Shown: in pieces, positions 26,590 through 33,790 of the stretch
Numbering within the stretch: position 1 is the first letter of the stretch
Layout: each line of letters starts with the position of its first letter
Assembly (NCBI GenBank): GCA_026706025.1
Contig: JAPOZO010000035.1
Coordinates: 1 to 64,000 of the forward strand
From: Candidatus Poribacteria bacterium
GTDB lineage: Bacteria > Poribacteria > WGA-4E > WGA-3G
Direction: 5' to 3'
DNA: 64,000 bases
Translations under genes and position numbers: made by a program
Notes under the pieces: generated by a model
The model's database searches: none
Told to the model about the DNA's origin: nothing
What the model saw: only the letters and a program-made list of their open reading frames with translations

Positions 26590-27219
26590 TTACTTTGCTT
26601 GCTGAATTTCACTCAGGAGTGCTTGTGTTGCAACATCCGGTTCGGGATGCGCACAAACAGCAGAAATCACAGCGATACCGTGTGCACCGGCTCGGATTAC
26701 GTCACCCGCGGTCTGAACAGTAATACCGCCAATCGCTATAACTGGACACGCAGCGATGTCGCACATCCGGCGGAGTCGATCTAATCCCTTAGCCATTTCC
26801 GCGTCCGGTTTTGAAGTGGTACCATAGATAGGACCGAATCCAATGTAGTCGGCACCTTCCGAAATAGCTGCAAGTATTTTTTCCTCAGTTCGAGCGGATG
26901 CCCCGATGATGGCTTTCGTAGAGAGGATTTGTCTCCCGATAGAGACGGGCATGTCGTCTTGTCCGAAGTGTGCGCCTGTTGCCGCGACAGCGAGTGCGAT
27001 ATCTGCTCTATCGTTTACAATCAACGGCACATTGTGCTGCTTGCATACTGCCTGCATGCGTTGTACCATTGTTATCAGTTCTCGCGTCGTCCCCTGTTTC
27101 TGTCGAAATTGCACTGTGTCCGCACCGCCCGCGATTGCGAGTGCCGCGAGTTCCGCGTGTGTGAACCGGGATTGTAGCGTCGTATCCGTGATAACGTGAA
27201 GAACACCGATATTTTTCAT
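26590..27219 (-). CDS. thiE: Thiamine-phosphate synthase
   Basis: A 209-residue TIM-barrel enzyme that joins HMP-pyrophosphate and thiazole phosphate into thiamine phosphate. It has the normal motifs: VQFRQK (about 36-41), VNDRADIALA (about 68-77) with GAHFGQDDMP, YIGFGPIYGTTSKPDA, IAIGGI and AVISAV near the C-terminus. Length is typical. Only about 75 bp separate it from the divergent SGNH gene, too little for a TPP riboswitch, so it is probably not controlled that way. No other thiamine gene is in the window. Confidence 0.93.
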   Translation of the reverse strand: MKNIGVLHVITDTTLQSRFTHAELAALAIAGGADTVQFRQKQGTTRELITMVQRMQAVCKQHNVPLIVNDRADIALAVAATGAHFGQDDMPVSIGRQILSTKAIIGASARTEEKILAAISEGADYIGFGPIYGTTSKPDAEMAKGLDRLRRMCDIAACPVIAIGGITVQTAGDVIRAGAHGIAVISAVCAHPEPDVATQALLSEIQQAK

Positions 27220-27296
27220 GTTGGTTTGTTACGTGGGATGTGATAAATTATAGTCATCGATTCCTAATTTAGTATACCACATACAGGAGATGCTTT

Positions 27297-27932
27297 GTGA
27301 ATAATTTATTGTTTCAATCTGGAGATAAGGTGCTTTTTATTGGTGATAGTATTACGGATTGCGGACGACGAAATGAACACGCGCCCTTCGGACACGGGTA
27401 CGTCCGTAAAATAACAGAACTCATCACTGCAAAATACCCCGACCGTGACATCGCTTATGTTAACAAAGGCATCGGCGGGGATATCGTTGAAGGTTTGGAA
27501 GAGCGGTGGGACACCGATGTGATTACCGAAAAACCGAATTGGCTCTCGGTGAAAATTGGGATTAACAATGCCAGTCGGCAGTATGCAAACGATGTGTCCA
27601 CGGGAGAATATTTACCGATTTGGGAGGCGTGCTATCGACGGATTCTCACGCGTGTGAAAACTGAATTAGACGCGCCTCTTTTTCTTTTTGAGATATTCTA
27701 TATTGAGGAAGATGTTGACGAGCCGCGCCCGTTGGCTGTGGACGCTTACAACGAAAGTATACATACGCTCGCGGAAGAATTTGATGCGAGATTGATACCG
27801 ACGAATGCCGCGTTCGATAAGGCAGTTGCTGCCCGTCCCGGTGCGCTTTGGACAACCCAAGATGGCGTTCATCCAAATCCAGAGGGTCATACCTTGATGG
27901 CATTGGAATTTCTAAAGCAGGCAGAATGGTAA
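27297..27932 (+). CDS. SGNH/GDSL-family hydrolase
   Basis: A 211-residue GDSL esterase/lipase-type protein. Block I is FIGDSITDCGRR (catalytic Ser), block III KIGINNASRQ with the family Gly/Asn, and block V DGVHPNPEGHTLMA (catalytic Asp and His). No signal peptide is seen. It starts with GTG at 27297, with AGGAGA 6 nt upstream; an ATG at 27290 is out of frame. The likely role is removal of acetyl or acyl groups from a carbohydrate, by analogy with family members of this size. Confidence 0.88.
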   Translation: MNNLLFQSGDKVLFIGDSITDCGRRNEHAPFGHGYVRKITELITAKYPDRDIAYVNKGIGGDIVEGLEERWDTDVITEKPNWLSVKIGINNASRQYANDVSTGEYLPIWEACYRRILTRVKTELDAPLFLFEIFYIEEDVDEPRPLAVDAYNESIHTLAEEFDARLIPTNAAFDKAVAARPGALWTTQDGVHPNPEGHTLMALEFLKQAEW

Positions 27933-27957
27933 ATTGTCCTCGTATTCTCCAGTATTG

Positions 27958-28836
27958 CTAAGGCACGGACACTTCAGTCTGACGGTTCAACGTTTCGATT
28001 AGTGCCTGCTCGTGGTGTGCGTTATACTCGGTGGTAAATCGCCGCGCATCGGTTCGATTGCCCCAGTAAAATCGCCATCCAATTAGAGAGATGCCGACGC
28101 AATCAACATATCGGCGTTCACGTATAGCGTCCACTGCAAGATAGATGAACGTTCCGTTGAGTGCTGCCGCGAGGAGTCCCTCTCTGATTTTTCCAGCATA
28201 AAGCTGCCCGCTCCCCGGAACAACTGTCGAAAGCAAATCTGCCACCTGCGGTGATTTCGCCGGTAGTGGTGTCTTTTCGAGAAGTATGTCGGCTAATTCA
28301 CGCGCCTTTTTTCCGCGGTGTTCACCCGTTTGAGATATACCTACTTGCCGTAATTCCGAGATCGCTTTGTTCCAATCGGTGGTGTGGATGTAGCACCAAC
28401 CGCGTAGGTAGTGTGCTGCTTCTACAACTTCCGGATCACTCGTCGTGTGCAAGAGTTCAAAGAGGGTTCTCCGCGCCAGCGAGTACGCACCCGCATCAAA
28501 ATGGAGCTGCCCAAGCATCAATTGACTCTGAAAACGCAATGGTGAATTCGGGTGGATGGCTGAAAACTTGCGAAACAACCCCTCGGCACGTGTCGCCTCG
28601 TTCTGGTAATAATAACTTTGCGCGATCCGATAATCCGCTATATCTCTGAATTCTGTATCGGGATCATAAAACTGCAGCCGTTTATACGCAAGTCGTGCCG
28701 CTCGGTAATCCCCCGATTCAAACAGTTGCTCTGCATAACGGTATTGCAGATCTGCTGTCTCAGCAAGGATACTTGTTGTAAAAGCCGTAATGGAGATTAA
28801 TAGACAATATAGTGATTTAATCAAAATATGTTTCAT
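27958..28836 (-). CDS. Exported TPR protein with PGSGQ membrane domain
   Basis: A 292-residue protein: signal peptide (SLYCLLISITAFTTSILA), four TPR-like helical pairs (about 30-185; e.g. YAEQLFESGDYRAARLAYKR), then LLSTVVPGSGQLYAGKIREG and two membrane segments. The PGSGQxYxG motif at the head of the membrane hairpin is the hallmark of a domain (DUF5683-like) seen after TPRs in outer-envelope proteins. It is a paralogue of the gene at 38793. It probably organises envelope complexes; no direct evidence. Confidence 0.7.
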   Translation of the reverse strand: MKHILIKSLYCLLISITAFTTSILAETADLQYRYAEQLFESGDYRAARLAYKRLQFYDPDTEFRDIADYRIAQSYYYQNEATRAEGLFRKFSAIHPNSPLRFQSQLMLGQLHFDAGAYSLARRTLFELLHTTSDPEVVEAAHYLRGWCYIHTTDWNKAISELRQVGISQTGEHRGKKARELADILLEKTPLPAKSPQVADLLSTVVPGSGQLYAGKIREGLLAAALNGTFIYLAVDAIRERRYVDCVGISLIGWRFYWGNRTDARRFTTEYNAHHEQALIETLNRQTEVSVP

Positions 28837-28876
28837 AGGTCCAAGGTCGGAAGTTTAACCGTTATCAAACGTTTCC

Positions 28877-28917
28877 GAGTCTAAAACCCCCTTGCTTTAA
28901 CTGGGGGATACAGACTC
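28877..28917. repeat. Left-end hairpin of the TnpB element
   Basis: GAGTCT (28877-28882) pairs with AGACTC (28912-28917), and CCCCC (28887-28891) with GGGGG (28903-28907). The core TTGCTTTAACTGGGGGA resembles the right-end hairpin at 30273-30290 (TGCTTTAGCGGGGGA) in the same orientation, as expected of IS200/IS605 ends. Confidence 0.6.
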
Positions 28918-28957
28918 GCCCTTGTGAATTAGGCCAAAGCGTTTTTTGAAAAAAAAC

Positions 28958-28986
28958 TTGACATTTTTTGTAAATTGTGGTTTAAT
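28958..28986 (+). promoter_or_regulatory. Consensus promoter of tnpB
   Basis: TTGACA (28958-28963), a 17-bp spacer and TTTAAT (28981-28986), preceded by an A/T-rich UP-like stretch (GTTTTTTGAAAAAAAAC). Almost the same upstream context is seen before the -35 at 47486. Confidence 0.7.
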
Positions 28987-28992
28987 ATTCGG

Positions 28993-29063
28993 ACATGGTG
29001 GCGGTGGACTTCGCCTCTCGCTTGAGAGTGCCACCGCCCTGATCGAAGTCGGTATCACCATGT
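28993..29063 (+). promoter_or_regulatory. Nested inverted-repeat leader of tnpB
   Basis: Four complementary pairs lie in one 71-nt leader: ACATGGTG (28993) with CACCATGT (29056); GGCGGTGG (29000) with CCACCGCC (29031); GACTTCG (29007) with CGAAGTC (29044); CTCTC (29015) with GAGAG (29024). The second and third overlap, so they compete. The ribosome site follows at 29064-29070. Confidence 0.6.
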
Positions 29064-29074
29064 AAAGGAATACC

Positions 29075-30235
29075 ATGTATACCACAAACTACAAACTTTT
29101 TCGTGCACCACGCAATCGGAATCTGAAGCGAAAGACGTGGATCGCACACGATATTTGGAACTATTTTCTCGCATGGCAACGCACGCGCTATTCGCTTCGA
29201 CTGCCGTATATGTCCTATCGTGAGATGTCTCGTGAGTTTACGATATTGCGTAAATCGCATCCCGAAGTGTTTGCACACTGGCGCGAGTTGGATTCTTGGG
29301 CTGCGCGCCAAATCCTTGAACGCCTTGATGAAGGTTACCAGCGGTTCTTTACGAAAAGCGCCAAACGTCCGCCAAGGTTCCGATCATTTCGTAAGCCTTA
29401 CTCGTTCACGATGTGTCCCTCTGGATATAAGTTCGCAGCCCCTGTTGCTGGTGATAAAGGATGTGGTATCTACACCGACCGCGTGACGATCATGGGTAAA
29501 ACCTATCGGTTTAATCTCAGCCGTCCTATCTTTGGGAACATCAAAACTGTCACGATCAAAGAAGATTCGCTTGGCGATTTCTATATGTCAGTTGTTACAG
29601 ATCACGTCGAATCCCATCTCAAGCCAATGACGGGTAATGCTGCAGGGTTTGATATGGGCGTGAAAATGATGTTGACCTGTTCTAATGGCAAACGATACCC
29701 ATCGTCTCACTTTTACACCGAGTCGATTGATAACGTCCGAACCGCGAATCGCGACCTTTCGAGAAAAAAGCGTGGAAGTAACAACAGAGAACGTGCGCGC
29801 CAACATCATGCGCGTATGCACCGCAAGGTTGCGAGACAACGCGAAGATCAGCATTGGAAACTCGCCCTTGAACTTGTGCGTCGTTTTGATGTGTTGTTCT
29901 TTGAGACCCTTAACCTTGAAGGCATGAAACGCCTCTGGGGTCGGAAAGTCTCTGATATAGGCTTCTACGCATTTCTCCAGAAAGTCAAGTGGCAAGCCAA
30001 GAAACGTGGCAAGCGGGTAGAGACCATCGGCCGTTGGGAATCGACAACGTCTGTTTGCCATCAATGCGGACAAAAGCATTTGTTCATAGACTTGTCTGTT
30101 CGGGATTGGTATTGCCAAAGTTGTAAAATCCATCATGACCGCGATGTGAACGCGGCGATAAACATTCTCAAGGTTGGGGCATCAACCTTTGGAGTAGAGG
30201 ACGTTAGACTTGCGATCGCAAGCAGCCCTTGTTGA
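29075..30235 (+). CDS. tnpB: TnpB (IS200/IS605 RNA-guided nuclease, OrfB)
   Basis: A 386-residue TnpB, the ancestor-type relative of Cas12. The RuvC-like active site is complete: GFDMGVK (D193), FFETLNLEGM (E277) and HHDRDVNAAINI (D355/D357). A zinc ribbon sits between (CHQC 328-331, CQSC 347-350). The N-terminal RxNRN/TWIAHDIW region fits the family. With the RNA from its 3' end, TnpB cuts DNA next to a short target motif and helps retain the element. Start ATG at 29075 with AAAGGAA (29064-29070) upstream. No sign of truncation, so it is probably active. Confidence 0.93.
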   Translation: MYTTNYKLFRAPRNRNLKRKTWIAHDIWNYFLAWQRTRYSLRLPYMSYREMSREFTILRKSHPEVFAHWRELDSWAARQILERLDEGYQRFFTKSAKRPPRFRSFRKPYSFTMCPSGYKFAAPVAGDKGCGIYTDRVTIMGKTYRFNLSRPIFGNIKTVTIKEDSLGDFYMSVVTDHVESHLKPMTGNAAGFDMGVKMMLTCSNGKRYPSSHFYTESIDNVRTANRDLSRKKRGSNNRERARQHHARMHRKVARQREDQHWKLALELVRRFDVLFFETLNLEGMKRLWGRKVSDIGFYAFLQKVKWQAKKRGKRVETIGRWESTTSVCHQCGQKHLFIDLSVRDWYCQSCKIHHDRDVNAAINILKVGASTFGVEDVRLAIASSPC

Positions 30236-30300
30236 TCCCAGAATCCGCCCCGCACAGGAGGACTTCAAGAATCCCCTGCTTTAGCGGGGGAGTATGTCAA
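30180..30300 (+). ncRNA. Predicted omega-RNA (reRNA) scaffold of TnpB
   Basis: By analogy with characterised TnpB systems, the guide RNA scaffold spans the tnpB 3' end and right end and stops at the element border. The terminal hairpin CCCCTGC-TTTA-GCGGGG (30273-30290) and the closing GTATGTCAA fit this. The guide would then be the flanking bases from 30301 (GATTTAGAGATTTAAATC). Boundaries are inferred. Confidence 0.55.
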
Positions 30301-30451
30301 GATTTAGAGATTTAAATCAGTTATAGAGTAATGGCGATCAGTTTTTACTTGAAAAACCTGTGTTAAAACTTTTAGAATCCATTGGGTAGCAATTTGGGTT
30401 AAAAATACTATATAGGAAATCCCATGGATTTACAAGTGGTAACTTGGGTTA

Positions 30452-31855
30452 TTATATTTCGACGCGGACGAACACCATGTATGCTCCTGACAATAGAACA
30501 ACAAAAAACAGAGCCAACAAGAGTAAATCTATAGCCGCAGCATTGAAATCACGACTCAGACTGAGTGTATCTTCAAACTTTGGGATAGCCTCCGGGCTAA
30601 CAGACTCCTGGGACATTCCCTCACGAACCCCAATGATATGAAGACTATTGGGATCTGCTCTATCCATATCCGTGACAAATTCTCTGTATTCGCGAGCGTA
30701 ACGCTGCGCGTTCTCCACAAATTGTTGATGCCGTTCAAACCCTGTGCCAGCAAAAACCTCAAGAAGGTACTGCACAATCGCCACCGGTGAGATGCGGGTG
30801 ACGGAACGTCCGAGTTGGATTTGGGCGTGCTGTTGGTGTAAAAATTCTTGGCTCAAACGTTCCCGCGCTGCTGCGTCTTTAAGGACATATTCACCCGCTA
30901 ACGCTATTCTTTTCGCTGGACGCTCACGCGCCTCTTGCAAACGAGTATCGTATTCATCCCTGAGTTCAATATTAAGTTGTTGTCGACGTTCATGGAATTC
31001 ATCATAAGTCATCGGTGTTGAAAATCCGCTTGCAATGGAGGCGAGTGTACTCGGCATAAAAGCGACAAAAGTAACCCATGTCAACAGAAGTATTACAAGA
31101 CTCGCTGCACTCTGCCGCACACGCGACGACACTAACAATCCTAATGCAAGAAACAGGCACATATACAGGAGTGCAATAAAAAAAACAATGCCTAAACGGC
31201 TCCACGCCTCAGTGCCAAGTTGGACATCGCTGGACGTGGAGATCACTAATAGGTTCATCAACAGGGCGAGTGTAAACGGGACGCTGATACTTACCAATGC
31301 ACCTAAAAATTTGCCAATCAACACAGTATGGCGCGGTATTGAGTTCGCCAACATCAAACGTAGTGTGCCGTGCTCGCGTTCGCCGGAAATCGAGTCAAAG
31401 GTGAATAGGATCGCTATGAGGCTCAAGACGTACCCGATCACAAATTCCCAGTCTACTATGATAGTGTCCGGTCGAATATTTCTTGAATTGTGGGTCGCCG
31501 GACGATAATACAATTGCCAGAAACCTCTTAAGTCATCGGTAGACCAGGCATAGAATCCACCGTTGACCTGATCTGACAAAAAGGGATCACCGCCATCTGC
31601 ACAGAAATGGAGAGATGACGGTTTTTTGTAAAGATATCCGGGTCCCCGTTGCGCAATGTCATACAAATTCGTCCGAGATTTTAAGCGATTCTGCGATTCT
31701 GTGACGGCATCGTGATATTTCTGCATCCGTACAGGGTGTTCTCGGAGATGGATAACCGCATTAGCCAACATTAAACCCAAAAGCAACACGGTTGCAAGTG
31801 CAAACCGGAGGCTATTGAGATTATCATAGAGTTCACGTTTTGTAATATGCCACAT
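30452..31855 (-). CDS. ABC-2 type transporter permease
   Basis: A 467-residue integral membrane protein: one N-terminal membrane segment (about 15-33), a long external loop, five segments in the middle and one at the C-terminus. The signature GEREHGTLRLMLANS (about 182-196) with a downstream VLIGKFLGAL is typical of NosY/ABC-2 permeases. It is a paralogue of the next gene upstream and probably forms a heterodimer with it. The matching ATPase is not adjacent: the only ABC ATPase nearby is the self-contained exporter at 33791. The downstream side is interrupted by the TnpB element. Confidence 0.8.
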   Translation of the reverse strand: MWHITKRELYDNLNSLRFALATVLLLGLMLANAVIHLREHPVRMQKYHDAVTESQNRLKSRTNLYDIAQRGPGYLYKKPSSLHFCADGGDPFLSDQVNGGFYAWSTDDLRGFWQLYYRPATHNSRNIRPDTIIVDWEFVIGYVLSLIAILFTFDSISGEREHGTLRLMLANSIPRHTVLIGKFLGALVSISVPFTLALLMNLLVISTSSDVQLGTEAWSRLGIVFFIALLYMCLFLALGLLVSSRVRQSAASLVILLLTWVTFVAFMPSTLASIASGFSTPMTYDEFHERRQQLNIELRDEYDTRLQEARERPAKRIALAGEYVLKDAAARERLSQEFLHQQHAQIQLGRSVTRISPVAIVQYLLEVFAGTGFERHQQFVENAQRYAREYREFVTDMDRADPNSLHIIGVREGMSQESVSPEAIPKFEDTLSLSRDFNAAAIDLLLLALFFVVLLSGAYMVFVRVEI

Positions 31856-31856
31856 T

Positions 31857-32130
31857 GGTTATCAGTTATCAGTTATCAGTTCGGTTTTTCTGCGAAAAAC
31901 CTTTCAGTTTTAACAGTTGTCAGTGGTCAGTACGATTTTTCTGCGAAAAATCTGTCAGTTGTCAGAAAGAATAGCCGTCAGCAATCAGCAATAGGCAGTC
32001 AGTTTTAAGAGTTATCAGTCTGACTTATAGTGAGAAAAAGAGGCTTTCGGATTATCAAAAACCTCTTATAACTGACAACTGACAACTGATAACTGATAAC
32101 TGATAACTATTCCCTCTGATAACTGACAAC
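31857..32130. repeat. Long TCAGTTAT inverted-repeat element, copy C
   Basis: The left arm (TTATCAGTTATCAGTTATCA, 31858 on) is complementary to the right arm (AACTGATAACTGATAACTG, about 32080-32107). The element fills the gap between the two ABC-2 permease genes. Inside it are two copies of a small hairpin with one compensated base-pair change (31883-31901 and 31934-31952). Confidence 0.7.
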
Positions 32131-32134
32131 TACC

Positions 32135-33670
32135 CTATACTTCACTTCTTTGGAAAACCAGAAATATTATGATAAAAAGAAAAAGGTTCATCACTATCAG
32201 CAGGAGTAAATCTGGCAATGCCCGCGCTGCATTTATTCTGACATCGCTTTTCTGAAAAGAAAACTGAGGCAAACTATCCCAGTCCACCGCGCCCTTATCG
32301 GCAGAAAACCATTGTTGAGACGCGAAAGCATTCTTATCGTAGTAATAATCGATCAGGGTCCGTCGGTACCTTCGGGCCGCTTGAAAAAAATCTCTGAGTC
32401 CGTGCAGATCTGTTCCTGCCCACGCTTGCGTCGCAGCATCGTACATCCCGACTGGCGAGCACCTCAAAAGGATGCGGTCAATTATTGCTGGCTGAACAAA
32501 GATAGTTTCGAGTGCCTGTTTTCGGACAAGCCACGCCCGTTCTGCAGTGTTGATAGTTTTCGGTCCGAGGTAGCGGTAGTAGTTCTGCGCATGTGGCACC
32601 TGAGGTTTGGATGCTTCAGTAAGTTTCCCGATGTTTGAACCAGCGAGGTAGAAATACTCAAGTGTTGATGGCCTGTTATAAAAGTATGCGTAGTTGAAAC
32701 CGGATCCGCCTGTTATCCCAAAATGTGGGCCTTCTCCTACCATGCCAAAATGTGGGTCTTCTCCTGGAACAGCATCGTTTGCCAAGAAATGTTTGCGCTC
32801 TCTGTCGAATTCATCCCAGATCTGTTTAATTTCGTCGTAAGTGGAAACCATACGTTCTTGAGAGGTCTGAGGAGGCGCAATCGCGGCGAGGATCACATTT
32901 GGGTACACCAACACCCAAAACCCCCAAATAAACATAGCAAGCATTAACGCTGTGCCGGTTCTGCGGGTTACTGCTGAAATTAGCATACCGATGAAATAGA
33001 ATAGCGACAGGTAGACAATTGAGCTCAAGATAATCCCGCCGATGCGGAGGAAATCGCCGATGCTCAGAGAAATAGCAGTTGATGTTGTCAGCAAAATCGC
33101 CGCAAGGAGCAGACTTATCAGCAGTGGAACAAGCAAGCAGCTCATTGCACTGATGTATTTCGCAAGCAGAATATGCCCGCGGCGGACTGGATGTGTTAGC
33201 ACCAGACGCAATGTACCGCGCTCGCGTTCCCCCGCAATGGCATCGTAGGCGAAAATCAGTGCGATTAGGCTCAGGACGACCTCAAAGATAAAAACAATAT
33301 CAATCGCAGAGAAGAGGTTGAGAAGTGGATTCGTCGTCCCTTGCATCCGTGCATCCCACAACGTCGGCACAAAAGCGTAAGATATCCAAATTTCGTTCCC
33401 CAGCCGTTTATCCAACCCAACGTTGAAGATACTCAGCGGATTTGGCGGGCGAGCAACGTCCAAGGCTCCTGACGAATAGGTTTTCCGTTCCTGCAATTGC
33501 TGACGTTCTGTTTTGAGAGCAGTGTTGTAAGCTGCCAAGCGTCGCTCGTAATCTTTAATCAGCACAGCGGAATTCGCAACGACGAGGAGTAACATAATGA
33601 AGACTGCTGCCGCAAATCGAAATGTCATTAGATTGTCAAGGAGTTCTCGACGAATGAGTGTGATTATCAT
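32135..33670 (-). CDS. ABC-2 type transporter permease
   Basis: A 511-residue permease with the same architecture as the downstream paralogue: an N-terminal membrane segment (AAVFIMLLLVVANSAVL), a large external loop, GERERGTLRLVLTHPVRRGH (about 167-186) as the ABC-2 signature, four to five membrane segments, a second large external domain rich in Tyr and Phe, and a C-terminal anchor. The large soluble domains suggest a lipid- or polymer-handling exporter. Substrate unknown. Confidence 0.8.
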   Translation of the reverse strand: MIITLIRRELLDNLMTFRFAAAVFIMLLLVVANSAVLIKDYERRLAAYNTALKTERQQLQERKTYSSGALDVARPPNPLSIFNVGLDKRLGNEIWISYAFVPTLWDARMQGTTNPLLNLFSAIDIVFIFEVVLSLIALIFAYDAIAGERERGTLRLVLTHPVRRGHILLAKYISAMSCLLVPLLISLLLAAILLTTSTAISLSIGDFLRIGGIILSSIVYLSLFYFIGMLISAVTRRTGTALMLAMFIWGFWVLVYPNVILAAIAPPQTSQERMVSTYDEIKQIWDEFDRERKHFLANDAVPGEDPHFGMVGEGPHFGITGGSGFNYAYFYNRPSTLEYFYLAGSNIGKLTEASKPQVPHAQNYYRYLGPKTINTAERAWLVRKQALETIFVQPAIIDRILLRCSPVGMYDAATQAWAGTDLHGLRDFFQAARRYRRTLIDYYYDKNAFASQQWFSADKGAVDWDSLPQFSFQKSDVRINAARALPDLLLLIVMNLFLFIIIFLVFQRSEV

Positions 33671-33790
33671 TTTTATTTTTCACCTGTCCGATAAAATGCG
33701 CGATGCGCGCTTTAGCTTCCATATTTCGGATAACACACAGTTAATCGTTCTATTTCTGGCTCCGCGCTCCTCCTAAAATCCACCATAGAT

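Larger units (their letters stand above)
28877..30300 (+). mobile_element. IS200/IS605-type element with tnpB only
   Basis: A solitary-TnpB element (IS1341-like): left hairpin, promoter, structured leader, tnpB and right-end hairpin. There is no tnpA (Y1 transposase), so it cannot transpose by itself but could be mobilised in trans. It is inserted between the TPR-PGSGQ gene and an ABC permease gene. Exact ends are uncertain on the left; on the right the element should end at GTATGTCAA (30292-30300). Confidence 0.75.

Noticed and set aside
27220..27296. Possible TPP riboswitch before thiE
   Set aside because: Only about 75 bp separate thiE from the divergent gene, and no THI-box-like sequence was seen.
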